Positions 1 through 9,685 are shown, counted from the stretch's first letter. The stretch is DNA of 64,000 nt from CAIWHR01 sp963717695 (GCA_963717695.1 CAVQWR010000007.1:186001-250000), one strand, 5' to 3'. Notes: generated by a model from the sequence alone, not told the origin. Numbers and translations: made by a program.

Positions 1-684
1 GGTGCCGAGCGCGACCAGGTCGAGCAGCGTGCCGAGATTGGGCTCGGCACGCGTCGCGAATGCGCCGCGCGCGCGCAGCGCCGCGCGGGTCGCGAGCAGC
101 ACGTAGAACATCACGCCCACGCCGGCGAGATGCTTGCTCGGAAAGTCGCAGCCCGGCTGGTTCGGATTCACGATCAGCGCCGGCTGCGGCAGCGTCGCCG
201 CCGGCAGATGGTGGTCGGTGATCAGCACCTCGATCCCGAGTGCCGCCGCCGCGGCGACGCCCTCGTGGCTCGCGATGCCGTTGTCGACGGTCACGATGAC
301 GCGCGGTGAGCGCGCCGCCGCCTGCACGACGATTTCGGGCGTGAGGCCGTAGCCGTACTCGAAGCGGTTCGGAACGATGAAGTCGACGCTGGCGCCAAGC
401 GCGCGCAGGCCGCGCAGTCCGACCGCGCACGCGGTGGCGCCGTCGGCATCGTAGTCGGCGACGATGAGGAGCTTCTCGCCGCGCTCGATCGCGTCGGCGA
501 GCCGCGCCGACGCGGCGTCGATGCCCTTCAGTGCGGCGAACGGCGGCAGTCGGGCGAGGTCGGCGTCGAGCTCGTCGGCCGCCGTCACGCCGCGCGACGC
601 GAACACGCGGGCGAGGACCGGATGCACGCCGGCCGCGGCCAATGTCTCGGCCGCGGCGGGAACGGTGCGTCGGACGATCTCCAT
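1..684 (-). CDS. recJ: Single-stranded-DNA-specific exonuclease RecJ (N-terminal part)
   Basis: The first 228 codons of RecJ, the 5'-3' single-strand exonuclease of recombination and mismatch repair; the gene runs off the window's left edge. The reading shows the DHH-family motifs: LLIVADYDADGATACA (metal-binding Asp cluster) near residues 72-87, VTVDNGIASHEG, then ITDHH. The ATG at 684 shares one base (TGATG) with the stop of the upstream gene, so the two are co-transcribed and probably translationally coupled. RpfE-type genes sit directly before recJ in many beta- and gammaproteobacteria, which supports the call. Confidence 0.93.
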   Translation of the reverse strand, partial: MEIVRRTVPAAAETLAAAGVHPVLARVFASRGVTAADELDADLARLPPFAALKGIDAASARLADAIERGEKLLIVADYDADGATACAVGLRGLRALGASVDFIVPNRFEYGYGLTPEIVVQAAARSPRVIVTVDNGIASHEGVAAAAALGIEVLITDHHLPAATLPQPALIVNPNQPGCDFPSKHLAGVGVMFYVLLATRAALRARGAFATRAEPNLGTLLDLVALGT

Positions 685-1697
685 CAGTGCGTCTCGTCTT
701 CCGTCGCGCCAAGAAGCGCGGCGATTGCAGGTTGTCGGAAACGGTTGGCGATGCGCGTGGTCCAGGAAGGTCTGCCGGTGCTCCAAATGCGCGCGCTGCC
801 ATGGTCATCGGTGATCACCGTCACGCGCTCGAGCGTACCGCGCGCGAGCGCGGCCGCGGCGGGCGCCGCGAAGTCGCGATCGATGGCCGCGACGTCGGCG
901 GGTTCGGCGAAGGCGACGACAACCGTCGCGGCGTCCTTCGCCTGTGCGAGCACGTTGTCGAGATCGGTTGGCAGGGCCCGCGCCGCAGCGCCCGCGTGAG
1001 TTGCAAGCGCCCGCACTGCATCATCGCCCACAAAGGTCGCGATCGAAGGCGACACCGGTGGCCGCACCGGGCGCGTGCCGCCTTCGGAGAGCCACAACCC
1101 GTTCGCACTCGCCTTGCCGTCACGCTCGCGCGTCGTGGTCACGTCGTGCGCAAACAGCAGCATCTGGATCTCCTCCTGCCAGCGCCACCAGGTCTTCGCG
1201 TCGGCGCCCTTGGGCATTTGCGCGCGCAGGCTTCGCCCCTTTGCGGTGACGAGCGGCCGGGTCGAGAGCGCAGGCACGCTCGGCGCGCGCACGAACCAGG
1301 CGTCGGGCCGCGGCGCGGTGAAATGCAAGCCGTCCCCTGCGAAATGCGCGTTCAGTGTCGCGACGAGCGAGGCCGTTTCGGTCGCGTCGAGATCGCGCAC
1401 CGCCGCGCCGACCTGCGCGTCGTCGCGGCCCGCAATGAGCGTGACCGGATCCGCGGCGAGCCAGTACGCGTCGCCCGGATCGACACCATGCATGGCAAGG
1501 CGAAGCGGCGCCATCGGCCAGTCGATCTGGCGGGTGATGCCGAAATACGGGGCGAGGGCCGCGGCGATTCCGTCCGCTTCACGCGTCGCTGCACCGGCGG
1601 CCGCGATGAGGCGCGCCAGATGCTGCAGGCGTACTGCCTTGGCGTCCGTAGCGCGGACGATTTCGGCGAGGCCGGGGACGGTCAGAACGAGGTGCAT
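684..1697 (-). CDS. RpfE-like conserved protein upstream of recJ
   Basis: A 337-aa protein of the family annotated as 'RpfE type regulatory protein' or phosphoglycerate-mutase-like (COG4255), known mainly for its place next to recJ. No catalytic site can be assigned from sequence. The chosen ATG at 1697 starts MHLVLTVPGLAEIVR, which fits the family's N-terminus; the frame stays open upstream to 1874, but that Arg/Pro-rich part looks like antisense translation. Its stop overlaps the recJ start by one base. Biochemical function is unknown; family recognition rests on context plus the N-terminal sequence and moderate length. Confidence 0.75.
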   Translation of the reverse strand: MHLVLTVPGLAEIVRATDAKAVRLQHLARLIAAAGAATREADGIAAALAPYFGITRQIDWPMAPLRLAMHGVDPGDAYWLAADPVTLIAGRDDAQVGAAVRDLDATETASLVATLNAHFAGDGLHFTAPRPDAWFVRAPSVPALSTRPLVTAKGRSLRAQMPKGADAKTWWRWQEEIQMLLFAHDVTTTRERDGKASANGLWLSEGGTRPVRPPVSPSIATFVGDDAVRALATHAGAAARALPTDLDNVLAQAKDAATVVVAFAEPADVAAIDRDFAAPAAAALARGTLERVTVITDDHGSARIWSTGRPSWTTRIANRFRQPAIAALLGATEDETH

Positions 1698-1921
1698 CGA
1701 ATCATCGGACGGGCGATCGGCCGCCGTTGCTTGGCGATGGGTGCGGTGAGTTCGCTGGAGCCGGTGACGCTTGCGCGGTGGCGGCAAGGCGGGCGACCTC
1801 CAAAGGCAGGCCGCGATCCGGTCAAGTATAGGTGAGCGCGGGCGCCGCATAAATCCGGCGTGCGATAATGCCACGGCACGCTGCGTGCGCTGTCCTCCTG
1901 TTTCTTCGCCGGAAAATCCCC

Positions 1922-2215
1922 ATGCTGAAGCACGTCGTCGTCTGGAATCTCCGCGATCGGTCGCGCAAGGCGACGGACGGGCCCGTGGCGAAGGCCGCGC
2001 TCGAGTCCGTGCGAGGAAGGATTTCCGGCCTCCTCGCGATCGAGGTCGGCCTCGACGCCGGGTACGACAGCGGCGCGGCCGACGTCGCGCTCTACAGCGA
2101 ATTCACCGACCGCGCGGCGCTCGACCTCTACCAGCGGCACCCGCTGCACGTCGCCGTGAAGGACGTCGTCACGCCGCTCCTCACGGAGCGCCGCGTCGTC
2201 GACTGGGAAGCATGA
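1922..2215 (+). CDS. Dabb-family stress-responsive alpha/beta-barrel protein
   Basis: A 97-aa protein starting MLKHVVVWNLRDR, the typical first strand of Dabb (PF07876, dimeric alpha+beta barrel) proteins, and containing the usual ALYSEFTDRAALDLYQRHPLH segment. Members form dimeric ferredoxin-like barrels; most bacterial ones have no assigned reaction. The ATG at 1922 is preferred over an in-frame ATG at 1868 because family members begin at the MLKH strand. It lies 34 bp ahead of lolC on the same strand and could be co-transcribed. Confidence 0.82.
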   Translation: MLKHVVVWNLRDRSRKATDGPVAKAALESVRGRISGLLAIEVGLDAGYDSGAADVALYSEFTDRAALDLYQRHPLHVAVKDVVTPLLTERRVVDWEA

Positions 2216-2249
2216 GCCGGCGCGCGTTGCGTCGACGCGGACCGCGCCG

Positions 2250-3503
2250 GTGAGCTCCTACGAACTCGTCGTCGGGCTGCGTTACACGCGGGCGCGGCGC
2301 GGCTCGGGCCGCAACTCGTTCATTTCGTTCATCGCGCTGACGTCGATGGCGGGGATCGCGCTCGGCGTCGCGGCGCTCATCGTCGTGCTGTCCGTGATGA
2401 ACGGCTTCCAGCAGGAACTGCGCGGGCGCATCCTCGCCGTCGCCTCGCACATCGAGGTGCGCGGGATGCCGGAACTCAGCGACGCCGACGCCGCGCAGGT
2501 TGCCACGAGATCGCAGGGCACCGCCCACGTGATCGCGGCGGCGCCGTACGTGCAGGGCCAGGCGATGCTCTCCTCGGGCGAGGTCAACCGCGGCGTCATC
2601 ATCCGCGGCGTCGAGCCGGCGGCGGAAGCGAAGGTCGCCGACATCGGCACGCACATGCGCGCGGGCTCGATCGACGCGCTCGCCCCCGGCAAGTACGGCA
2701 TCGTGCTCGGCGCGGAGATCGCGCGGGCGATGGGTGCCCGCATGGGCGATCCGATCGTCGTCATCGCGCCGCAGGGCACGCTGACCGCGGCCGGCACGCT
2801 GCCGCGCCTCAAGACATTTCACGTTGTCGGCGTGTTCGAGGTGGGCATGTACGAATTCGACAGCGGGCTCGCGCTGATCGACATCGACGACGCGCGCAAG
2901 CTCTACCGGATGGACGGCGTCAGCGGCGTGCGGCTGAAGCTCGACGACCTGTTCACGGCACCGGCCGTCGCCCGCGACCTCATCGGCAAGCTCGGCGTGA
3001 ACGCCGAGGTCCGCGACTGGACGCAGAGCCACGCCAATTTCTTCCGCGCGGTGCAGATCGAGAAGCGCGTGATGTTCATCATCCTGACGCTGATCATCGC
3101 GGTGGCCGCGTTCAACATCGTCTCCGCGCAGGTGATGACGGTCACCGACAAGAAGGCCGACATCGCGATCCTGCGCACGCTGGGCGCATCGCCCGGGTCG
3201 ATCACGGCGATCTTCATGATCCAGGGTGCGCTGATCGGCCTCACCGGGACGCTGCTGGGTGTGGTCGGCGGCGTGCTGCTCGCGCTCAATGTCGGCACCG
3301 TGCTGCCCGCGCTCGAGCGGCTGTTCAACACGCAGTTCCTCGACAAGACGGTCTACTACATCAACGAGCTGCCGTCCGACCTGCAGCGCGGCGACGTCAT
3401 CACCATCGCACTGATCGCGCTGGCACTCGCGCTGCTCGCGACGATCTACCCAGCGTGGAGCGCGTCCAAGGTCAATCCGGCGGAGGCGCTGCGGTATGAA
3501 TGA
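2250..3503 (+). CDS. lolC: LolC/LolE-type lipoprotein-releasing permease
   Basis: A 417-aa inner-membrane permease of the LolCDE/FtsX superfamily that extracts outer-membrane lipoproteins and hands them to LolA. The N-terminus (YELVVGLRYTRARRG, then a transmembrane helix ending in SVMNGFQQELRGRIL) is diagnostic for LolC/E. A large periplasmic domain follows (about residues 50-265), then three C-terminal helices with the FtsX-type ILRTLGASPGSI segment. The start is GTG at 2250. The gene overlaps lolD by 8 bp. Only one permease gene is present, so this may work as a homodimer (LolF-like), or the partner lies elsewhere. Confidence 0.92.
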   Translation: MSSYELVVGLRYTRARRGSGRNSFISFIALTSMAGIALGVAALIVVLSVMNGFQQELRGRILAVASHIEVRGMPELSDADAAQVATRSQGTAHVIAAAPYVQGQAMLSSGEVNRGVIIRGVEPAAEAKVADIGTHMRAGSIDALAPGKYGIVLGAEIARAMGARMGDPIVVIAPQGTLTAAGTLPRLKTFHVVGVFEVGMYEFDSGLALIDIDDARKLYRMDGVSGVRLKLDDLFTAPAVARDLIGKLGVNAEVRDWTQSHANFFRAVQIEKRVMFIILTLIIAVAAFNIVSAQVMTVTDKKADIAILRTLGASPGSITAIFMIQGALIGLTGTLLGVVGGVLLALNVGTVLPALERLFNTQFLDKTVYYINELPSDLQRGDVITIALIALALALLATIYPAWSASKVNPAEALRYE

Positions 3504-4176
3504 CGCGCGCGCCGTCGTCGAGTGCCGCGGCCTGGCCAAGACGTACCGGACCGGCCCGCTGGAAGTGCCGGTGCTGACGGGCGTCGACCTCGCGGTGGCG
3601 CCCGGCGAGCGCATCGCGATCGTCGGCACGTCGGGTGCGGGCAAGAGCACGCTGCTGCATCTCCTGGGCGGCCTCGACGTCCCGTCGGCGGGCGAGGTGT
3701 GGATCGACGGTGCGGCGCTCGCGACGATGACCGAGCGCGGCCGCGGCGAGGTGCGCAATCGCGCACTGGGATTCCTGTATCAGTTCCACCATCTGCTGCC
3801 CGAATTCACGGCGCTCGAGAACGTCGCGATGCCGCTGTCGATCCGGCGCGTCGCACCGGACGCCGCGCGCGCCGCCGCGCAGGCGATGCTGGAGCGCGTC
3901 GGCCTGCGCGAGCGCGTCCTCCACCTGCCCGGAGAGCTGTCCGGCGGCGAACGCCAACGCGTGGCGCTGGCGCGCGCGCTGGTCACGGAGCCGCGCTGCG
4001 TTCTTGCCGACGAGCCGACCGGCAACCTCGATCGCCGCACCGCGGGACAGGTGTTCGACCTGATGCTGGAGCTCAATCGCGCCGTGGGCACGAGCCTCGT
4101 CATCGTCACGCACGATCCCGACCTCGCCGCGCGCACCGACCGCATCCTGAATCTCGTCGACGGCGCGCTGCGCTGA
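3496..4176 (+). CDS. lolD: Lipoprotein-releasing ABC transporter ATPase LolD
   Basis: A 226-aa ATPase that drives lipoprotein release together with the LolC/E permease. Walker A is GTSGAGKST (residues 44-52), the ABC signature is LSGGERQR, Walker B is CVLADEPTGNLD, and the switch His lies in IVTHD. Length matches LolD (about 225-235 aa). The ATG at 3496 overlaps the end of lolC, so the pair is one transcription unit. The next gene is convergent. Confidence 0.94.
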   Translation: MNDARAVVECRGLAKTYRTGPLEVPVLTGVDLAVAPGERIAIVGTSGAGKSTLLHLLGGLDVPSAGEVWIDGAALATMTERGRGEVRNRALGFLYQFHHLLPEFTALENVAMPLSIRRVAPDAARAAAQAMLERVGLRERVLHLPGELSGGERQRVALARALVTEPRCVLADEPTGNLDRRTAGQVFDLMLELNRAVGTSLVIVTHDPDLAARTDRILNLVDGALR

Positions 4177-4201
4177 CTTCGCGGCGCCGCGCCTGCCGCT
4201 G

Positions 4202-5191
4202 TTACACCGCGAGCGGCGGCTCGGTCATCAGCGCGACCTGCTCGCGCAATTCGAGAATGCGGTCCTGCCAGTAGCGCAGCGTGTTGAACCACGGGAACGC
4301 GGCCGGGAAGGCCGGGTCGTCCCAGCGTTGCGCGATCCACGCCGAGTAATGGATGAGCCGGAGCGTGCGCAGTGCCTCGACGAGGTGGAGCTCGCGCCGG
4401 TCAAAATCGGCGAAGTCCTCATAGCCCGCGAGCACGTCGCCGAGCTGGCGCGTCATGTCGGCGCGCTCGCCGGACAGCAGCATCCACAGATCCTGCACCG
4501 CGGGCCCCATCCGCGCGTCGTCGAAGTCGACGAAATGCGGGCCGGCGTCGGTCCACAGCACATTGCCGGCGTGACAGTCGCCATGCAGCCGCAGCAGCGG
4601 GACTTCGCCCGCGCGCGCGAAGCAGTCGCGCACTCCCGACAGCGCGAGTTCGGCGATGCTGCGCCACGCCTCGCGGAGATCGGGGGGCAGGAAGTCGTGC
4701 GCGAGCAGCCAGTCGCGCGGCGTCGTCCCGAACGTCTCCGGGTCGATGCGCGGGCGATGCGCGAACGGCGCGATCGCCCCGACTGCGTGGATGCGCCCGA
4801 GGAAGCGTCCCAGCCACTGCAGTGTCTGCGGATTGTCGAGCTCCGGGGCGCGGCCGCCGCAGCGCGGATAGACCGCGAAGCGAAAGAGGTCGTCGTGATG
4901 CAGCGTCGCGCCGGCGAGCGCCAGCGGCGCGACCACCGGCAGCTCGCGCTCGGCAAGCTCCGCGACGAATGCGTGCTCCTCGCGGATCGCGTCATCGGTC
5001 CAGCGCTGCGGCCGGTAGAACTTCACGACCACGGGCGGACCATCGTCCTGCCACACCTGGTAGACGCGATTCTCGTAGCTGCCGAGCGCCTGCAGTCGCC
5101 CATCGCCATGGATGCCGGCCCCGGCGAGTGCGTCGAGCACGCGGTCCGGCGTCAGCTGTGCATACGGATGAGCGTTGTCCACGCGGACCAT
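4202..5191 (-). CDS. srkA: SrkA/YihE-type stress response kinase
   Basis: A 329-aa protein of the aminoglycoside-phosphotransferase fold. It resembles E. coli SrkA (YihE/RdoA), a Ser/Thr kinase that counters stress-induced death. Visible motifs: an N-terminal SYENRVYQV nucleotide-binding strand, VVVKFYRP with the ATP-contacting Lys, catalytic loop LHGDCHAGNVLW, and metal-binding FVDFDDA. Length is essentially that of SrkA (328 aa). It is convergent with lolD and 28 bp downstream of the DNA glycosylase gene, on the same strand. Confidence 0.9.
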   Translation of the reverse strand: MVRVDNAHPYAQLTPDRVLDALAGAGIHGDGRLQALGSYENRVYQVWQDDGPPVVVKFYRPQRWTDDAIREEHAFVAELAERELPVVAPLALAGATLHHDDLFRFAVYPRCGGRAPELDNPQTLQWLGRFLGRIHAVGAIAPFAHRPRIDPETFGTTPRDWLLAHDFLPPDLREAWRSIAELALSGVRDCFARAGEVPLLRLHGDCHAGNVLWTDAGPHFVDFDDARMGPAVQDLWMLLSGERADMTRQLGDVLAGYEDFADFDRRELHLVEALRTLRLIHYSAWIAQRWDDPAFPAAFPWFNTLRYWQDRILELREQVALMTEPPLAV

Positions 5192-5219
5192 TGTACGGGC
5201 CGCGCGAGCGATCGCGTGT

Positions 5220-5963
5220 TCAGTATTCGACGGGGATCGGATCGAGCGAGCGCCACAGGTACCACGTCGCGACGCTGCGATACGGCTGCCATGCGGTCGC
5301 GAGCTCGCGCAGCTCGGGAATCGTCATCCGCTCGCCGTCGTTGTAATGGAGGGCCACGGCGCGCTGCAGGCCGATGTCGTCGACCGGCAGCACGTCGGCG
5401 CGCAATTCGTGGAACATCAGGAACATCTCCGCGGTCCAGCGGCCGATGCCCTTCACGTCGACGAGCGCCGCGATCAGCGCCTCGTCGTCGAGCGCGCTCC
5501 AGCGGGTCGGATCGAGCGTGCCGGAGACGAAGTGCGCGGCGAGATCGCCAAGATATTCGACCTTGCGCTGCGACAGCCCGCATTCGCGCAGGATCGCGCG
5601 ATCCATCGTGGCAAGACGTTCGGCCGAGAGGCGCGCCGGTCCGCGCGGCTTGCGCGGCGCCGCAGCGGCATGCACGCGTGTCCAGACCGCAGCGGCCGAG
5701 GCCACGGAAATCTGCTGCCCGACGATCGCGCGGGCGAGCGTGGTGAACGGATCGCCGCGTCGCACGAGGTGGATGTCCGGATGCGCCCGGATCAGGCGCC
5801 GCAGCACCCGGTCGCGCCGGCCGAGGACGCGCGTCGCCTCGTCCCAGAATGCGGGCTTCGCGGGCGGCTTCGGCGGCGGTCGGGGCACGGGAAAATGGGG
5901 ATTTTCGGCGGGGCGGGCCGGCGGTCGCGAAATGACCCGCACCCGGGGCCCCGTCCGTCGCAT
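5220..5963 (-). CDS. DNA-3-methyladenine glycosylase II family (AlkA-like, HhH-GPD)
   Basis: A 247-aa base-excision repair glycosylase that removes alkylated purines. The helix-hairpin-helix is seen as LVDVKGIGRWTAEMF, followed by the catalytic Asp region VLPVDDIGLQRAV. The core QQISVASAAAVWTRV is typical of the AlkA/Mag family. It lacks the E. coli AlkA N-terminal domain, as do most short bacterial homologues. The first 35 residues are Pro/Arg-rich, so the true start may lie a little further in. It is divergent from the binding-protein gene at 6027. Confidence 0.88.
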   Translation of the reverse strand: MRRTGPRVRVISRPPARPAENPHFPVPRPPPKPPAKPAFWDEATRVLGRRDRVLRRLIRAHPDIHLVRRGDPFTTLARAIVGQQISVASAAAVWTRVHAAAAPRKPRGPARLSAERLATMDRAILRECGLSQRKVEYLGDLAAHFVSGTLDPTRWSALDDEALIAALVDVKGIGRWTAEMFLMFHELRADVLPVDDIGLQRAVALHYNDGERMTIPELRELATAWQPYRSVATWYLWRSLDPIPVEY

Positions 5964-6026
5964 CGGCCACCGCCTGGGACCCCGTTCAATGGTACATTAC
6001 GCGGCTTTTTGTTTTCGGGGACCGGA

Positions 6027-7838
6027 ATGCACGAAACAAGGATGTCGGCCATGACGATCGCGCGCCTCGCCGCGGCTGCAGTTCTCGCGGTGGGCTCGGT
6101 GGTGTGGCCCATCGCCGCCGTGGCTGCAGCAGATCCGGCGAAAGTCCTGCGCGTCGCGTTCGAGGTCGAGGAAACGGGGTTCGACCCCGTCAAGGTCACC
6201 GACAACTATTCCAGCCAGATCATCGAGAACGTCTTCGAGCGGCTCCTGACGTACGATTACCTCGCGCGCCCGGCGAAGATCGTCACCGAGGCTGCGGAAA
6301 CGCTGCCCGAAATCTCGGCCGACGCGAAGACGTTCACATTCAAGCTGCGCAAGGGCGTCTACTACTCGCCGGATCCCGCGTTCAAAGGGGCGCGCCGCGA
6401 GATGGTCGCGCAGGACGTCGCCTATTCGATCAAGCGACTGGTTGATCCCGCGAACCGCTCGCCGTGGCGTTTCCTGGTCGACGGCAAGATCGTCGGCCTC
6501 GACGCCGTCGCCAAGGCCGCCGCCAGCTCGAACAGGTTCGACTACGACGCCAAGGTCCCCGGCCTCGAGGTCGTCGACAAGTACACGCTGCGCGTACATC
6601 TCACGGCGACCGACTTCAACTTCGTGTACATCATGGCGATGCCCGCGCTGTCGATCGTCGCGCGCGAGGTCATCGAGACCTATCGCGACGACACCAACGC
6701 GCATCCCGTCGGCACCGGGCCCTACCTCCTCAAGAGCTGGGTCCGCAAGTCCAAGATGATTCTCGAGGCCAACCCGGACTACCGCGGCTTCATCTGGGAC
6801 TTCGCTGCCGGCGACGGGGTGCGCGACGCGTCGGTGGTGAAGGAAATGCGCGGCAAGAAGATGCCGCAGATCGGCCGCATCGAGGTCAGCGTCATCATCG
6901 AGGAGCAGTCGCGCTGGCTCGCGTTCCAGCGCGGCGAGATCGACTACATCGACCGCTTCGGCTCGTTCGCGCCGATCGCGATCCCCGACAACAAGCTCGC
7001 ACCGGACCTCGCGGCGAAGGGCATCTACTGGGACCGCAGCATCGAGCCCGAGATCACCTACTACTTCTTCAACATGAAGGACCCGGTGGTCGGCGGCTAC
7101 ACGAAGGAGCGCATCGCGCTGCGCCGCGCGATGATCATGGCCTACGACACGCAGGAGGAGATCAAGGTCATCCGCAAGAACCAGGCGATCGAGGACCAGG
7201 GTCCGATTCCCGCGGGCGTGGTCGGTTACGATCCGAATTACCGGAACGTCAACCAGTACGACCCCGTGACGGCGAACAAGCTGCTCGACGCGGTCGGGTA
7301 CAAGAAGGGACCCGACGGCTATCGCACCGATCCGGCCGGCAAGCCGGTGACGATCGTGCTCACGTCGGAACCGCAGGCGATCAGCCGCGAGTACGACGAG
7401 CTGTGGAAGAAGTCGCTCGACCGGATCGGCCTGCGCTTCGCGACCGCCAAGAGCCCGTTCTCCGACAACATCAAGGCCGGCGAAGCCTGCCAGCTCGCGA
7501 TGTGGGGATCGGCGTGGCACGCGGACTACCCCGACGGCGAGAACTTCATGCAGCTCCTGTACGGCCCCAACATACATCAGAGCAACCACGCGTGCTACGA
7601 GTCGAAGGCGTTCGACGCGATGTACGACAAGATCCGCAACATGCCGAACTCGCCCGAGCGCGACCTCATCTTCCGCGAGATGGCACGGCAGGTCGAAGTG
7701 GACGGCGTGTGGAAGATGGGCGTGTCGCGCTACCGCAACGTGCTCGTCTATCCGCAGGTCCGGGGCTATCGATACCATCCGATCATGACGGCGATCTGGC
7801 GCTACATCGACATCGACAACGCCAAGCGGCGCCCCTGA
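6027..7838 (+). CDS. ABC transporter substrate-binding protein, family 5 (first of tandem pair)
   Basis: A 603-aa periplasmic binding protein of the SBP_bac_5 (peptide/nickel/opine) class. The signal peptide is roughly residues 1-37 (hydrophobic run ending AAVAAA), then DPAKVLRVAFEVEETGFDP opens the mature lobe. Family blocks include TFKLRKGVYYSPDPAFKG, HPVGTGPYLLKSW and ALRRAMIMAYD. ATG 6027 is preferred because GGGGA lies about 6 nt upstream; ATG at 6042 or 6051 is possible. At about 600 aa it is longer than typical DppA (about 535). The next gene is a close paralogue and permeases follow, so it probably feeds the importer at 9955-13948. The ligand cannot be told from sequence. Confidence 0.9.
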   Translation: MHETRMSAMTIARLAAAAVLAVGSVVWPIAAVAAADPAKVLRVAFEVEETGFDPVKVTDNYSSQIIENVFERLLTYDYLARPAKIVTEAAETLPEISADAKTFTFKLRKGVYYSPDPAFKGARREMVAQDVAYSIKRLVDPANRSPWRFLVDGKIVGLDAVAKAAASSNRFDYDAKVPGLEVVDKYTLRVHLTATDFNFVYIMAMPALSIVAREVIETYRDDTNAHPVGTGPYLLKSWVRKSKMILEANPDYRGFIWDFAAGDGVRDASVVKEMRGKKMPQIGRIEVSVIIEEQSRWLAFQRGEIDYIDRFGSFAPIAIPDNKLAPDLAAKGIYWDRSIEPEITYYFFNMKDPVVGGYTKERIALRRAMIMAYDTQEEIKVIRKNQAIEDQGPIPAGVVGYDPNYRNVNQYDPVTANKLLDAVGYKKGPDGYRTDPAGKPVTIVLTSEPQAISREYDELWKKSLDRIGLRFATAKSPFSDNIKAGEACQLAMWGSAWHADYPDGENFMQLLYGPNIHQSNHACYESKAFDAMYDKIRNMPNSPERDLIFREMARQVEVDGVWKMGVSRYRNVLVYPQVRGYRYHPIMTAIWRYIDIDNAKRRP

Positions 7839-7879
7839 TCGCCGCGCGCCTGTCGTCCGCCGTCGTCCCCGCTTCGTCC

Positions 7880-9685
7880 ATGCAGATTCCAGTTCCTTCC
7901 GTTCGCGGTTGCATCGCGCGCGTCGCCGTGGCGGCCTTCGCGCTGGCATTCGCGTCCGGCGCGGCCGCGGCCGCCGACCCGGCCAAGGTGATCCGGTACG
8001 TCTTCCCGGCGGGCGAGGAGGGCTTCGATCCCGCTGCGGCGCACGATCTTTATTCCGGCACCGTCGAGCAGGCGATCTTCGAGACGCTCCTGACCTACGA
8101 CTATCTCGCGCGTCCCGCGAAGCTCGTGCCGATGGCGGCCGAAGCGCTCCCCGAAGTCAGCGACAACGGGCAGACGTACACGTTCAAGGTGCGCAAGGGT
8201 GTCTACTTTGCACCGGATCCGGCGTTCAAGGGGGTGAAGCGCGAGCTCGTCGCCGAGGACTTCGCCTACTCGATCAAGCGCCTCGTCGATCCGGCGATCC
8301 ATTCGCCGTGGTCGTGGCTCGTCGAAGGCAAGATCGTCGGTCTCGACGAGCAGGCCGCGAAGGCGAAGAAGACGGGCAAGTTCGACTACGGCGCCAGGGT
8401 CCCCGGGCTCGAGGTCGTCGACCGGTACACGCTGCGCATTCGGTTGACCCAGCCCGACTACAACATGTCGTACGTGCTGGCGCACGAGCCCACCAGCGCG
8501 GTCGCGCGCGAAGTGATCGCGGCCTACGGAGACGAAGGCGGGCGCGTGATGGCGAACCCGGTCGGCACCGGCGCCTACCGGCTCGTCCACTGGGTCCGCT
8601 CGTCGAAGATCGTGCTCGAGGCCAATCCGGACTATCGCGGCTTCGTCTGGGACTTCCAGCCGGGCACCGACCCGGACGACAAGCGCATCGTCGCCGAGAT
8701 GAAGGGCAAGAAGATGCCCCAGATCGGGCGCATCGAGATCAGCATCATGGAGGAGGACCAGTCGCGCCTCCTCGCGTTCCAGAACGGCGAGCTCGACCTC
8801 ATGAACATGGAGGGCCCGCTCGCGCCGAAGGTGCTGAACGGCGGGACGCTCACGCCCGATCTCGCGAAGAAGGGCGTCCGGCTGTCGCGCTTCGTCGACC
8901 CGGAAATCACCTACACCTACTGGAACCTGATGGATCCCGTCGTCGGCGGGCTCACGCCGGAGAAGATCGCGCTGCGCCGCGCGATGGCGATGTCCTATCC
9001 GGTCGACGAGGAGATCAAGGTCATCCGCAACGGCCAGGCGATCGAGGCGAATTTTCCGGTCCCGCCGGGTGTGGTCGGCAGCGATCCGGCGTGGCGCTCC
9101 AGCGTAAAGTACGATCCGGCCGCGGCCAATGCGCTGCTCGACAAATTCAGCTACCGGAAAGGTCCGGACGGGTGGCGTACGCTGCCGGATGGCAAGCCGC
9201 TCGTCATGCACTATGCGTCGCGCCCGGATTCGCTCGGGCGCCAGCAGGACGAGCTCTGGAAAAAGGCGCTCGACGGCGTCGGGATCCGGATGGAAGTGAG
9301 GAAGGACAAGTTCGCCGAGCTCCTCAAGCTCGAGAAGCAGTGCAAGCTGCAGATGCGCACCGCCTCCTGGATCGCCGACTATCCCGATGCCGACAACTTC
9401 ATGCAGCTGCTCTACAGCAGGAACATCTACCAGAGCAACAATGCCTGTGCAACGATTCCCGAATACGACCGGCTCTACGAGCAGTCGGTCCGGCTGCCGG
9501 CAGGCCCCGAGCGCGACCGGCTCTATCGAGACATGGCGCGGATCATCGAGGTCTATGCTCCCTGGCGCCTCGGGATCAGCCGCTATCGCAACATGCTGGT
9601 GCAGCCGCGGGTTCTGGGGTACAAGAAACACCCGATACTGCACGCGGAGTTCCAGTTCATCGACCTCGCCCCGGCGCAGAAGTAG
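7880..9685 (+). CDS. ABC transporter substrate-binding protein, family 5 (second of tandem pair)
   Basis: A 601-aa paralogue of the preceding gene, colinear over its whole length (shared blocks TYDYLARPAKLV, GKKMPQIGRIE, DNFMQLLY and others), so the pair arose by tandem duplication. The signal peptide ends near AAAAA before DPAKVIRYVF. The ATG at 7880 gives a clean signal peptide; the frame is open far upstream but there it is only a shadow of the first gene. Divergence between copies, for example in the middle lobe, suggests different ligands served by one permease. A 10-bp hairpin separates it from the permease genes. Confidence 0.9.
   Translation: MQIPVPSVRGCIARVAVAAFALAFASGAAAAADPAKVIRYVFPAGEEGFDPAAAHDLYSGTVEQAIFETLLTYDYLARPAKLVPMAAEALPEVSDNGQTYTFKVRKGVYFAPDPAFKGVKRELVAEDFAYSIKRLVDPAIHSPWSWLVEGKIVGLDEQAAKAKKTGKFDYGARVPGLEVVDRYTLRIRLTQPDYNMSYVLAHEPTSAVAREVIAAYGDEGGRVMANPVGTGAYRLVHWVRSSKIVLEANPDYRGFVWDFQPGTDPDDKRIVAEMKGKKMPQIGRIEISIMEEDQSRLLAFQNGELDLMNMEGPLAPKVLNGGTLTPDLAKKGVRLSRFVDPEITYTYWNLMDPVVGGLTPEKIALRRAMAMSYPVDEEIKVIRNGQAIEANFPVPPGVVGSDPAWRSSVKYDPAAANALLDKFSYRKGPDGWRTLPDGKPLVMHYASRPDSLGRQQDELWKKALDGVGIRMEVRKDKFAELLKLEKQCKLQMRTASWIADYPDADNFMQLLYSRNIYQSNNACATIPEYDRLYEQSVRLPAGPERDRLYRDMARIIEVYAPWRLGISRYRNMLVQPRVLGYKKHPILHAEFQFIDLAPAQK

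Noticed and set aside
5981..6026. Promoter-like TACATT before the first binding-protein gene
   Set aside because: No -35 element at proper spacing could be found.
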